Shown here: positions 38,735 through 47,315 of the stretch, one piece after another
How the letters are laid out: every line of letters starts with the position of its first letter
Numbering within the stretch: the stretch's first letter is position 1
Assembly (NCBI GenBank): GCA_963702995.1
Contig: OY969783.1
Span: 5,766,001-5,830,000, forward strand
DNA length: 64,000 nucleotides
Direction of reading: 5' to 3'
Source of the DNA: MFD04580-c1 sp963702995
GTDB taxonomy: Bacteria > Planctomycetota > Phycisphaerae > Tepidisphaerales > Tepidisphaeraceae
The notes under the pieces: model-generated
Databases searched by the model: none
The model's input: only the letters and a program-made list of their open reading frames with translations
What the model was told of the DNA's origin: nothing
Position numbers and translations under genes: made by a program

Positions 38735-40073
38735 TGAGCAAGAGCAAAGCGTATTCGGCGTGCGGCGTCAACCAAGTGGACGTGACCCGGCTGGTGGCCG
38801 GGAGGCAAGGGGCGTGGGCATGGTTGGGTTGCGACGTGGGCAAGTTTGAGTGCCTGGTGTCGTTGAGGTGGTCCGACGGGCGGTTCGAGCGGCCGTGGCG
38901 GGTGAAGAACCCGGGGCAGGTGAGGCTGTTCGCGACGTTGGCGGCGCAGTTGGGGGAGGCATTGGGTGCGACGGGGGGAGGGTTGTCGGGAGTGGGGCTG
39001 GAGCCGTCGGGGACGTATGGGGACGCGTTGCGGCAGGCGTTGGGGGATGCGGGGGTGGGGGCGTGGCGGGTGAGCCCCAAGTGGCGCACGATTACGCGGA
39101 GGTGTTCGACGGGGTGCCGAGCCAGCACGACGGGAAGGACGCGGCGGTGGTGGCGGAGTTGTGCCACCTGGGCAAGTGTCAGCCGTGGCCGTACGCGGCG
39201 TTGCCGGAGGCGGAGCAGGAGTTGAGGTACTGGGTGGAGCGGCTGGACGAGCGGCGGCGGCTGTCGCAGGCCTGTTGCGGTCGACTGGAGGGGAAGCTGG
39301 CGCGGCACTGGCCGGAGGCGACGCGGCTGCTGAAGGTGAGCGGGGGGACGCTGCTGCGGGTGGTGTCGCGGTACGGGGGCGCGGCGGGGCTGGCGGGAGC
39401 GGCCGATGGAGCGGAGCAGGTGAGGCGGATGTCGCGGGGGAGGCTGACGGCGGAGAAGGCGGCGGAGGTGGTTGCGTCGGCGGCGTCGAGTGTGGGGGTG
39501 AGGGCGACGGCGTGGGAGGCGAGGCGGATGAAGGAGCTGGCGTTGCAGGCGATGGAGGCGCGGCGGGAGTCGGGGGTGGCGAGGCGGCGGCTGGCGGAGC
39601 TGGGGCGGGGGCAGGGGCCGGTGCGTGCGATGTCGGCGGTGGTGGGTTTGCCGACGGCGTGCGTGTTGTGGGCGTGTAATGGGGACCCGGGCTCGTACCG
39701 GTGCGCGAACGCGTTCGTGAAGGCGTTGGGGCTGAACCTGGCGGAACGGTCGAGCGGGGTGTTCCAGGGGAGGGTGAAGTTGAGCAAGCGGGGCAAGGCG
39801 ATGAGCCGAAGGTGGCTTTACTTCGCGGCGATGCGTTGGGTGAACGACCCGCGGGTGCGTCCGTGGTACGAGCGTAAGAAGGCGCGGGACGGTTCGGGGA
39901 TGCGTGCGTTGGCGGGGGTGATGCGGAAGCTGGCCAAGGCGTTGTACCACGTGGGGGGCAAGGGGGAGGCGTTCGACGCCGGGAGGCTGTTCCCGGGGTT
40001 GTCAACGATGGCGGGCGTGGGTGATGTTGCGAGTGTGGGTAAGGGTGCGAGCGTGGACGGGCGAACGAGTTGA
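38734..40073 (+). CDS. IS110-family transposase (DEDD/RuvC-like recombinase), apparent frameshift
   Basis: A DNA recombinase of about 446 residues. The N-terminal DEDD domain has WLGCDVGKFECLVSLRW (first Asp) and LEPSGTYGDALRQAL (Glu), then VSPK. Here one G is missing (CCCCAAGTGGCG at 39078-39089) and the reading continues in the next frame as VAHDYAEVFDGVPSQHDGKD (the DxxD pair) to 40073. The C-terminal Transposase_20 domain has LPTACVLWACNGDPGSYRCA with the serine region and KLSKRGKAMSRRWLYFAAMR. GTG 38734 follows GGAGG at 9-nt spacing. The family does not use programmed frameshifting, so this copy is either inactive or has a sequencing error. Confidence 0.85.
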
Positions 40074-40109
40074 GTGAGAGGGTCGCGGCTGCGCCGCGGC
40101 GGGAGGAGT

Positions 40110-40167
40110 GTGGGAGGGGAAGGAAGCACCAGGTCAGGCCCCAACAGGTTCTTCCTTCCCCTCCCAC
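40110..40167. repeat. perfect 16-bp-stem hairpin in the IS110 right end
   Basis: GTGGGAGGGGAAGGAA (40110-40125) and its exact complement TTCCTTCCCCTCCCAC (40152-40167) flank a 26-nt loop. It lies 37 bp after the transposase stop. It has no T-run, so it is more likely a structured RNA part or a DNA cruciform than a terminator. Confidence 0.75.
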
Positions 40168-40239
40168 GCCCACCCCAACCTTCTCCTTTCCCCCTCCTCC
40201 CTGTGGATGGGGCGTTGCAGCGTCGACGGGGCCATCGCC

Positions 40240-40290
40240 GCCGGTGAGGCGTAAGGGCCGGTGAGGCGTAAGGGCCGGCGAGGCGTAAGG
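40240..40290. repeat. 17-bp tandem repeats, three copies, in the IS110 right end
   Basis: GCCGGTGAGGCGTAAGG at 40240 and 40257, and the same with one change (GCCGGCGAGGCGTAAGG) at 40274. There are no spacers, so it is not a CRISPR array. The remaining 390 bp to the element end contain no credible gene; a short frame ending TVVY at about 40619 may be a remnant. Confidence 0.8.
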
Positions 40291-40680
40291 AGGTGAAGAA
40301 CCGTTCGTCAGGTCGATCGAGTTGAGCCCGCAGGCCACCTTCGATGAGCTTCCATCGCGCCCGGCAACGGAGCGCCGCCGTCAGTCCTAAGGGGCCTTAG
40401 GCTCGACCGCCCGGCACAATCTCCAATGAAGCCGATTCGACGGCCGCGGGCGACCGCGGTACGTCCCAGGCAACAGGTCGGAGCTACCCGGGACGGTCGG
40501 GCACGGGCTCACCGCTGGGCGTGGCGAGCGAGATGGGACAGGTGATCCGGGGGCGAGACGACGCGGCCGCGTCGGCGAAGAACTTCGCCGAGAACGCGAC
40601 CGACACGGTTGTCTATTGAGTAGCGGAACGTGTCAGGGTCGGCATCCTCGCAAAACTGTGGCTTGACTTGCGTAGAACAG

Positions 40681-40776
40681 GAAGCGGGGCCCGCCGCAGG
40701 CGGGCGTCAACCGCCCATCCAACAGCTCAGTCGCCGAGTACGACGACTGCCCGCTCTCTGACGGGCGCGGCTCGTT
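40681..40776. repeat. R1 palindromic repeat, copy F (right flank of the IS110 element)
   Basis: It begins GAAGCGGGGCCCGCCGCAGG and ends CTGACGGGCGCGGCTCGTT. It is homologous along its whole length to copy B after the first 20 bp, which are on the other side of the IS. Confidence 0.85.
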
Positions 40777-40946
40777 CGATGCCACTTGATCGAAGGTTCT
40801 CTACGCGGCGATCGACGTTTACGTCGAGACCCGCGGATCTCCCCGTCGGCGTCGGACGGCAGCGCCCCCCGTTGGGCGCGGGTGATGACCATTTCGCTTT
40901 CTCCGGCGACCTGCGCATAATGCTCGCCCAAGAAAGAGGATACCTT

Positions 40947-41504
40947 ATGAACGGATGGGTCGAGGAGCTGACGGCGGCGCTTGCCGGGGAATACGGTGGC
41001 GCTCCTCACATCTGCACCCTGGCAACCGTGGACAAAAGCGGCAACCCCCGCGCCCGCTCGGTCGTCTGCCGCAAGCTCAACGCCGATGGTTCCCTCTGGA
41101 TGGTCAGCGACGCCCGGAGCGAAAAGAACGAGCAACTTCGACTTTCCCCCCAGGCCGAGGCCTGCTTCTGGCTGCCGACCCGTCGCGAGCAGTTCAGGGT
41201 CGGCGGGTCGATCAAGATCTGGGGGGCGTCCCCGAGCGAGCCTCAACGAATCGAAATGTGGAAATCCCTGAGCGACGCCAGCCGCGCTCTGTTCCTGTGG
41301 CCCAGCCCCGGCGCCAAGCGGCTCGACCCGCCCGAAACATTCCCTAAAGCCGTCGAAGCCTCGACTCCGCCGCCCGCCTGCTTTGAGGTCCTGATCCTCC
41401 GCCCGCGCCGCGTCGAACACCTGCAACTCGACTCTCATCCCCACCGCCGCCGCCGCTGGATGCTCGCCGGAAACTGGTCGGCCGCGGGGGAAGTGAACCC
41501 GTGA
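40947..41504 (+). CDS. pyridoxamine 5'-phosphate oxidase family FMN-binding protein
   Basis: A 185-residue split-barrel flavoprotein of the PNPOx-like family (Alr4036-type). Motifs are HICTLATVDKSGNPRARSVV, LWMVSDARSEKNEQLRLSPQ and ACFWLPTRREQFRVGGSIKI in the FMN-binding barrel, and the C-terminal CFEVLILRPRRVEHLQLDSH. AAAGAGGA precedes ATG 40947 at about 6-nt spacing. It probably reduces or oxidises a small substrate; a true PdxH role is not supported because the PNP-binding C-terminal signature is lacking. The gene follows R1 copy F. Confidence 0.85.
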   Translation: MNGWVEELTAALAGEYGGAPHICTLATVDKSGNPRARSVVCRKLNADGSLWMVSDARSEKNEQLRLSPQAEACFWLPTRREQFRVGGSIKIWGASPSEPQRIEMWKSLSDASRALFLWPSPGAKRLDPPETFPKAVEASTPPPACFEVLILRPRRVEHLQLDSHPHRRRRWMLAGNWSAAGEVNP

Positions 41505-41535
41505 TCGGAAGAGGGCGATCAACCGGTATGGCGGA

Positions 41536-41541
41536 TAGAAT
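41536..41541 (+). promoter_or_regulatory. putative -10 element of the 41548 oxidoreductase
   Basis: TAGAAT lies 6 nt before the ATG with no Shine-Dalgarno, suggesting a leaderless message. Confidence 0.35.
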
Positions 41542-41547
41542 CCAGCC

Positions 41548-42423
41548 ATGGCGAAACTCGCGTTCATCGGAATGGGGATCATGGGCCTGCCGATGGCCGG
41601 CCACCTGCTCGCGGCAGGCCACACGTTGACCGTCCATAATCGCACCCGCGCCAAGGCCGATCCTCTCGTCTCCCGCGGCGCCGCCTTCGCCGACACCCCC
41701 GCCGACGCCGCACGGGCGGCCGATGTCGTCTTCGTCTGCGTCTCAGACACCCCCGATGTCCGCGTCGTCCTCCTGGGCGAACGCGGCGTGATCGAAGCGG
41801 CGCGGCCCGGGATGATCGTGGTGGACCATTCGACCATCTCCCCCTCAGCGACAATCGAAATGGCGGCCGCTCTGGGCGAGCGCGGCGTGACGTTGCTCGA
41901 CGCGCCCGTCAGCGGCGGCGATGTGGGGGCTCGAAACGGAACCCTCTCGATTATGGTTGGCGGCGATCAGGCGGCGTTCGAACGCGTCAGGCCCCTCCTG
42001 GCGACAATGGGGAAGACGATTACCCACTGCGGCAAGAGCGGAAGCGGCCAACTCACGAAGCTCGTGAACCAGATCCTGGTCAGCGTCACGAACCTCGCCG
42101 TCTGTGAGGCCCTGACGTTCGCCCGGGCGGCCGGCCTCGCCCCCGACACCACGATCGCCGCCGTCGGCGGTGGAGCGGCCGCCTCGTGGCAACTCACCAA
42201 TCTCGGCCCCCGCATGGTGGCCGGGGACTTCGCGCCCGGCTTTATGATCCGCCTCCAGCAGAAAGACCTCCGCCTCGCCCTCGACGCCGCCCGCGACGCC
42301 GGCGTCAGCCTTTCGGCCTTGGCGCTCGTCAAATCCCTCTTTGACCGCGCCGCCGCCGACGGCCGCGGTGAAGAGGGCACGCAGGCCCTTTTCGCCGTCG
42401 TAGAATCCGCCGCAAAACCTTAA
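41548..42423 (+). CDS. NAD(P)-dependent beta-hydroxyacid dehydrogenase (tartronate semialdehyde reductase/HIBADH family)
   Basis: A 291-residue enzyme of the 3-hydroxyisobutyrate dehydrogenase family. The nucleotide-binding start MAKLAFIGMGIMGLPMAGHL has the GxGxxG pattern. The catalytic signature LLDAPVSGGDVGARNGTLSI and the lysine region GSGQLTKLVNQILVSV follow. GarR/GlxR-type enzymes reduce tartronate semialdehyde to glycerate; HIBADH acts in valine breakdown. The sequence alone does not separate them. It is a single-gene unit. Confidence 0.9.
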   Translation: MAKLAFIGMGIMGLPMAGHLLAAGHTLTVHNRTRAKADPLVSRGAAFADTPADAARAADVVFVCVSDTPDVRVVLLGERGVIEAARPGMIVVDHSTISPSATIEMAAALGERGVTLLDAPVSGGDVGARNGTLSIMVGGDQAAFERVRPLLATMGKTITHCGKSGSGQLTKLVNQILVSVTNLAVCEALTFARAAGLAPDTTIAAVGGGAAASWQLTNLGPRMVAGDFAPGFMIRLQQKDLRLALDAARDAGVSLSALALVKSLFDRAAADGRGEEGTQALFAVVESAAKP

Positions 42424-42495
42424 TGATAGAGAACGACCTGGACGAGCCGCGACGTCGAGCACCGTGGAAAAGCCTTCCTCGCCGGGCGTGACCCT

Positions 42496-42622
42496 CTTTT
42501 GTGGCGGTATCCGGCCGAAACGTAGGGGGTGGTTCACCACGCCACGGCGTGATGCGGCGTGGTGAACCACGCGCTTCATTTGTTTTAGCGCCTCCCCCGA
42601 AAACGAGGTGTCGCCACAAAAG
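42496..42622. repeat. R5 MITE-like repeat with CTTTTGTGGCG terminal inverted repeats, copy 1
   Basis: CTTTTGTGGCG (42496-42506) and CGCCACAAAAG (42612-42622) are perfect 11-bp inverted ends. An internal palindrome GTGGTTCACCACGCC with GGCGTGGTGAACCAC occupies 42529-42570. A related, inverted copy lies at 46284-46384. It sits in the 400-bp gap before ispA, where no gene is visible. Confidence 0.75.
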
Positions 42623-42823
42623 ACGGCCACACCCTCCTCGCCCGTTCGCGCCGGCGGGTTGACCTCAAAGCGGACATCCGGTTCACTGTCAGAGTGTGGG
42701 TCGAACCCGGAGCGGCCGTGAACGATTCGGGCTTCAGTTGGTGTTTTGTTGGGCAGAAAGACGTGGGCGAGCGTCGTCGCCACACGTCCGCATCGCCCTC
42801 GGTCGGGGCGTGAGGAGGGTCGC

Positions 42824-43789
42824 GTGAGCAGCGGCATATCGGCGGCGGTTCACAGCGTTCGGGCGGACGCGGACGCGGTGGCCCTGCTCCGGGGCCATGG
42901 TGACGCGGTCGCCGCATATCTCTCCTCGCTACGGGATCGGTCCCCGCACGCGCCCGAACGGCTCCTGGAAGCGATTGATTACAGCCTCCTCGCCGGCGGA
43001 AAGCGGCTGCGGCCGGCCCTTGTGCTGGAGACCTTCCGCGCCTGCGGCGGGGCGATCGATGGGTCCCACGCCCACCGCTCGGCCCTCGCGGCCGCGGGTG
43101 CGATTGAGCTTATTCACACGTTCAGCCTCGTCCACGACGACCTGCCGGCAATGGACGACGACGACCTCCGCCGCGGCCGCCCGACAAGCCACAAGGTCTT
43201 CGGCGAGGCAATGGCCATCCTGGCCGGCGACGCGATGGTCATCATGGCGTTCCACGTGATCGCGGCCGACGCCCGCCCGGCGCTGGTCGGGCCGCTGGTG
43301 GCGGAACTGGCGGCCGCCTCGGGGACCGAGGGAATGATCGGCGGGCAAGTCCTGGATATCGATGGAGAGAACCAGGCGCTGGGCCTGAAGGAGCTGCAAC
43401 AGGTTCACCGGATGAAAACCGGCGCACTTCTGACGGCCGCCTGCCGGTTGGGGGCGATCGCCTGCGGCGGAGGGGACGCGTCATCGGGCGGTGGCGGGGC
43501 GGGAGGGGCACTGGCGGCCGTGACGGACTTTGGCCGCCACATGGGCCTCGCGTTCCAGATCGTGGATGACATCCTGGACGTCACCAGCACGCCGGAAGAG
43601 CTGGGGAAGGCGACCAACAAGGACGCGGGCCGCGGAAAGAACACGTATCCCGGGCTGATCGGGATGCACGCGAGCGTCGAAGAAGCCGCCCGGCAACTGG
43701 CGGCCGCCATGACCGCGCTGGAGCCACTCGGCACTGCTGCCGATGGCCTTCGTCGTCTCGCCCGATTCGTCGTCGAACGCAAGACCTGA
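42824..43789 (+). CDS. ispA: polyprenyl synthetase (farnesyl/geranylgeranyl diphosphate synthase)
   Basis: Condenses isopentenyl diphosphate with allylic diphosphates. The 321-residue protein has the FPP-synthase signatures YSLLAGGKRLRPALVLETFR, the first aspartate-rich motif LVHDDLPAMDDDDLRRGRPT, and the second QIVDDILDVTSTPEELGKAT with K..D..K. GTG 42824 follows AGGAGG at short spacing. dxs lies 370 bp downstream on the same strand, the common bacterial ispA-dxs neighbourhood. Chain length is not certain from the sequence. Confidence 0.92.
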   Translation: MSSGISAAVHSVRADADAVALLRGHGDAVAAYLSSLRDRSPHAPERLLEAIDYSLLAGGKRLRPALVLETFRACGGAIDGSHAHRSALAAAGAIELIHTFSLVHDDLPAMDDDDLRRGRPTSHKVFGEAMAILAGDAMVIMAFHVIAADARPALVGPLVAELAAASGTEGMIGGQVLDIDGENQALGLKELQQVHRMKTGALLTAACRLGAIACGGGDASSGGGGAGGALAAVTDFGRHMGLAFQIVDDILDVTSTPEELGKATNKDAGRGKNTYPGLIGMHASVEEAARQLAAAMTALEPLGTAADGLRRLARFVVERKT

Positions 43790-44158
43790 TCGATCGCGAT
43801 GAAAGCTCCGACGCATCGACTTCGGCGGCCCGCATCCCAACGATCTTGTGAGACGCCTAACGGGAGCATTTGGCGATTCGGGAAAGCGCGTAAGATATGA
43901 GAATGCCTGGCCTGTCCATCTACGCCGGTCCATATGTCTGGCGTCAAAGTGTACATCGATGTCGGGTCGCGATATAAAACTTGTCGCCCAAACGTCGTAT
44001 TCGTCGAAAACGGGTGGTATCGGCAATGTTATCAGCCGTTCCGTCTGTCCTTCGGCTAGTCGCGCGATTGCGGAGGACGGCGTCGTTTGGCCCGCTCTCC
44101 CGCCGGACCAGGTCATTGGGAAGAGCGGGCACGACAAGGTTCAATGGAGGTCCCCGAA
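43790..44158. other. ispA-dxs intergenic region
   Basis: 369 bp with no supported gene. A weak promoter-like pair, TTGGCG and TAAGAT, is present around 43869-43895. Short frames have no conserved features, and no terminator or R-family repeat is visible. Confidence 0.35.
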
Positions 44159-46147
44159 ATGGGTTTGCTCGACGCGATCAAGAAGCCGACCGACGTCCGA
44201 ACGCTTCAGCCGGTCGAACTGGGTCAGCTCGCCACGGAAATGCGCGGCCGCATCTTTGATGCGGTCAGCAAGAACGGCGGCCACCTCGCGTCGAACCTCG
44301 GGATTGTGGAACTGACGATCGCCCTCCACTACTGCTACGACTTCGGTCCCTATCCGGCCGGGCCGGATCGCCTGCTCTGGGACGTCGGGCACCAGTGCTA
44401 CCCGCACAAGATGCTCAGCGGGCGGGCCGGGCAGTTCGACCGGCTTCGCAAAAAGGGGTTCGTCAGCGGGTTCCCCTCGCCTGAAGAGTCGCCGTACGAC
44501 CTGTTCGCGGTCGGTCACGCCGGGACCGCGATCTCGACGGCGGTCGGCATGGCACGCGGCGACGAGATGATGCACCGCAACAACCATGTCGTCGCGGTGG
44601 TCGGCGACGCGTCGATCGTCAACGGCTTGGCGTTCGAGGGCCTGAACAACGCCGGGACGCTGAAGCGGCAGATGCTCATCATCCTGAATGACAACGGGAT
44701 GAGCATCAGCCAGCCGCAGGGCGCCTTCAGCCAGTACCTGGAGCGTGTCCGCGTCAGCACGACCTATGAGCAGTTCAAGCGGTTCAGCGAGTCGTTGGTG
44801 CATGCCCTCCCGCAAGGGGTTGGGCGGACCATCGAGCATGCGTGGGACTCGGTCTGCGCCGGTCTGAAAGGGGCCATCTGGGCGGGGCAGATGTTCGAAT
44901 CGATGGGGATCAAGTACATGGGCCCGATCGACGGGCATGACCTCCCCGGCCTGCTGAACTTCCTCGCCGAGATCAAGCATGTCGAGAAGCCCGTTCTGCT
45001 CCATGTGAAGACAAGGAAGGGGCACGGCTACGAGATCACGACCAGCGAACCGACCCGTTTCCACAGCCCGGCCGCGTTCCAGGTGGAAGGCTCGCCGCTT
45101 GTGCAGAACGGTTGCCGGATTGAGATCAACAAGGGGTCGGGCAAGTCGTGGACTACGGCCTACGCCGACGCGATGATCGCCCTGGCGAAGGGGGATTCGC
45201 GCGTTGTCGCGCTGACGGCCGCCATGCCCGACGGGACCGGTTTGAGCAAGTTTGAGAAGGAGCTGCCGGGCCGCTTCATCGACACGGGCATCTGCGAGAG
45301 CCATCTGATGGCGATGGCCGCCGGCATGTGCAAGGCCGGCATGCGGCCGTTCGCCGCGATCTACTCCACCTTCATGCAACGCGCCTACGACCAGGTCTGG
45401 CAGGAAGTAGTCCTGAACGGGCTTCCGGTCGTCCTGGCCATGGATCGGGCCGGCTACGTCGGAGACGACGGGGCGGTCCATCACGGCTTCATGGATCAGG
45501 CCTTCCTTCGCCCGATGCCCAATATGGTGCTGATGGCGCCGAGCGACGAGGCCGAGCTGAATCGCTGCCTGCGTCTCGCGCTGTCCTTGGAAACCGCCAG
45601 CGCCCTTCGCTACCCGCGCGACAACGTGCCGGCGTGCGACTTCGATCAGGCGATTGATGAACCGCTGCGGGCCGCGGCGTCCCGGGAGTGGACGGTCGGC
45701 CGCAGCCGCGTGTTGCGCGAAGGTGGGGATGCGACTTTGATCGCGTATGGCGCATTGGCCTTAAGCGCGATGCTGGCCGCCGAAGAACTGGCGGCCGAGG
45801 GGTTGTCGGTCGGCGTGATCGACGCCCGATTCTGCAAGCCGGTTGACGGAGAGATGCTCGCCCGCACGCTTCAGCGGGGCCATGCGGTGCTGACCGTGGA
45901 AGATCACAGCCTGCTAAACGGGTTCGGCACGGCCGTCGTTGAATACGCGGTCAGCCACGGCCTTCCGGTGAATCACCTCACACGCCTGGGGATGCCCGAC
46001 CGGATGATTTCGCACGCGACGCGGAAGGAACAATTGATCGAGGTCGGGCTCGACCCGGACGGCATCGCCCGCAGCGTCCGCGATGCCGTTCGCGCCGCCC
46101 GCCCTGGGTTGATGGAAGAACGCCGCCCGGCCGTTCGCGCCGGGTGA
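44159..46147 (+). CDS. dxs: 1-deoxy-D-xylulose-5-phosphate synthase
   Basis: The first enzyme of the MEP isoprenoid pathway: pyruvate plus glyceraldehyde-3-phosphate to DXP, using thiamine diphosphate. The 662-residue protein has NGGHLASNLGIVELTIALHY, LLWDVGHQCYPHKMLSGRAG, the thiamine site VVGDASIVNGLAFEGLNNAG (family GDGx-x-NN, here GDAS), the catalytic region GICESHLMAMAAGMCKAGMR, and a transketolase C-terminal domain. ATG 44159 is chosen for GGAGGT 8 nt upstream. The N-terminus (LLDAIKKPTDVRTLQPVELG) fits the family. It likely acts with IspA, encoded just upstream. Confidence 0.95.
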   Translation: MGLLDAIKKPTDVRTLQPVELGQLATEMRGRIFDAVSKNGGHLASNLGIVELTIALHYCYDFGPYPAGPDRLLWDVGHQCYPHKMLSGRAGQFDRLRKKGFVSGFPSPEESPYDLFAVGHAGTAISTAVGMARGDEMMHRNNHVVAVVGDASIVNGLAFEGLNNAGTLKRQMLIILNDNGMSISQPQGAFSQYLERVRVSTTYEQFKRFSESLVHALPQGVGRTIEHAWDSVCAGLKGAIWAGQMFESMGIKYMGPIDGHDLPGLLNFLAEIKHVEKPVLLHVKTRKGHGYEITTSEPTRFHSPAAFQVEGSPLVQNGCRIEINKGSGKSWTTAYADAMIALAKGDSRVVALTAAMPDGTGLSKFEKELPGRFIDTGICESHLMAMAAGMCKAGMRPFAAIYSTFMQRAYDQVWQEVVLNGLPVVLAMDRAGYVGDDGAVHHGFMDQAFLRPMPNMVLMAPSDEAELNRCLRLALSLETASALRYPRDNVPACDFDQAIDEPLRAAASREWTVGRSRVLREGGDATLIAYGALALSAMLAAEELAAEGLSVGVIDARFCKPVDGEMLARTLQRGHAVLTVEDHSLLNGFGTAVVEYAVSHGLPVNHLTRLGMPDRMISHATRKEQLIEVGLDPDGIARSVRDAVRAARPGLMEERRPAVRAG

Positions 46148-46283
46148 CGCAGCCTCTACGCCGGTTCCCAAGTTGGTCCTTTCGGTGACGAGAGTCGCTC
46201 GGCGAGGGCGAAGCGCCGGCGCCTCTTTCCGCTCCGAAACAGACGATTGCGGACAGAGCCGGCATCACACGGGTTCAGGCGAG

Positions 46284-46384
46284 CTTTGGTGGCGACACCT
46301 CGTTTTTCACGAAGGCGCGGGAAAAATGCGGGGCGTGGATCACCACGCCGCATTACGCGATAACGTGGTAAGCCACGCCATACG
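46284..46384. repeat. R5 MITE-like repeat, copy 2 (inverted, diverged)
   Basis: It reads CTTTGGTGGCGACACCTCGT, then GCGTGGATCACCACGCCGCA, closely matching the reverse complement of copy 1. The far terminal repeat is degraded. It lies in the 510-bp space between dxs and the response regulator; no gene is visible in that space. Confidence 0.65.
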
Positions 46385-46658
46385 TCTGGACGGGGCATTG
46401 CCGCAATAGCGGGCCCGATCCGTCACTTGGCGATTGCATCCCTCGTCTTTACTCGCCCCGTTCTTCTGCCGTATAGTCCGGGCCGAGGCGCAGCGGCCGT
46501 TACACGCCGATATCGATCGAAGCTGGTTCGATGTTTCGTGGATCGATCGGGGTCACGGGATTTCGCCGCGCCTGGCGCTCGATCCACGCAGCTGACGAGC
46601 GTCTAGCCCTGATCGTCCTCGCATGGTCGGCGAGGGCTTCGGCGGATGGGGTTCGGCC

Positions 46659-47240
46659 ATGACCGACACTGAAAGCGCGATGATGCCGAACAACGAGTCG
46701 TTCCTCCCCCAGTCCACCGTACTGATCGTCGATGACAACCCCCAGAACGTCGAACTGCTCCAGGCTTTCCTCGAGTCGCTCCCGGTCAAGATCGTGACGG
46801 CCTCCGATGGCATCCAGGCCCTCCAGGCGGTTGCCGATCACACCCCGGACCTGATCCTGCTGGACATCATGATGCCGCACATGAGCGGGTTTCAGGTCTG
46901 CCGGCGGCTCAAGGGCGACCCCAAGACCAAGGACATCCAGATTCTGATGGTGACGGCCCTGAACGAACTCGGCGACATCGAGCAGGCGAGCGAGTGCGGC
47001 ACCGACGATTTCGTCAGCAAGCCGGTCAATAAGTTCGAGCTTCTCACGCGGGTCAAAAGCCTGTTGCGGGTCCGCCATCTTAAGAGCGAGCTGGAACGCG
47101 CCCTGACCTATCTCAACGAGATCGAAGAGGACGTGAATACCGATCGCGCGCTCTACACGTGTGCCAATCACCCCGAGGTTGTCGCCGACGAGCCGGGGGT
47201 ATGCCCTCAGTGCGGCGCTCACCTGGTCGCGAAACAATAA
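46659..47240 (+). CDS. response regulator receiver protein with C-terminal heavy-metal-binding domain
   Basis: A 193-residue protein. The receiver domain (about 18-135) has TVLIVDDNPQNVELLQAFLE, the phosphoacceptor in LILLDIMMPHMSGFQ, MVTALNE and the lysine of DFVSKPVNKFEL. A short coiled linker (LKSELERALTYLNEIEEDVN) leads to YTCANHPEVVADEPGVCPQC, then GAHLV. This matches the YxCxMHPEVxxxxPGxCPxCGMxL heavy-metal-binding domain seen at the ends of copper exporters, here with N for the usual M. No DNA-binding or enzymatic output is present, and no kinase lies beside it. Confidence 0.85.
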   Translation: MTDTESAMMPNNESFLPQSTVLIVDDNPQNVELLQAFLESLPVKIVTASDGIQALQAVADHTPDLILLDIMMPHMSGFQVCRRLKGDPKTKDIQILMVTALNELGDIEQASECGTDDFVSKPVNKFELLTRVKSLLRVRHLKSELERALTYLNEIEEDVNTDRALYTCANHPEVVADEPGVCPQCGAHLVAKQ

Positions 47241-47315
47241 ACGCTCTCGCCTGTCTGAGGCCCGCATGAGCGGGCCTTGTTCGTTTGGCGCCGAGCGATT
47301 GCGGAGAGAGCCTCC

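Larger units (their letters stand above)
38643..40680 (+). mobile_element. IS110-family insertion sequence inserted in an R1 repeat
   Basis: The left flank ends ...CGCCCGTCAG (38642) and the right flank begins GAAGCGGGGCCC (40681). Joined, they recreate an uninterrupted R1 end as seen at 4342-4370 and, inverted, at 3034-3061 and 14379-14403. That fixes the insert at 38643-40680, 2,038 bp. The last three bases of the element (CAG, 40678-40680) repeat the CAG before it, consistent with a short shared core as in IS110 recombination. It has no terminal inverted repeats, as is usual for IS110. Contents: a 91-bp left end with a strong hairpin, one transposase gene, and a long 607-bp right end with a 16-bp-stem hairpin and 17-bp tandem repeats. 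Confidence 0.8.

Noticed and set aside
39078..39089. Programmed frameshift in the transposase
   Set aside because: IS110-family transposases are single-frame, there is no slippery heptamer, and one missing G explains the break.
40110..40167. SRP-like motif (CCAGGTCAGGCC) in the hairpin loop
   Set aside because: The order of conserved bases and the fold do not match SRP RNA; the similarity is confined to about 12 nt.
40240..40290. Possible CRISPR-like repeats
   Set aside because: The three 17-bp units are directly adjacent without spacers, and no cas gene is near.
38647..40338. 563-codon minus-strand frame across the IS110 transposase
   Set aside because: Its product is almost only Pro, Ala, Ser, Thr and Arg, the antisense of a GC-rich gene; the plus strand encodes a clear transposase.
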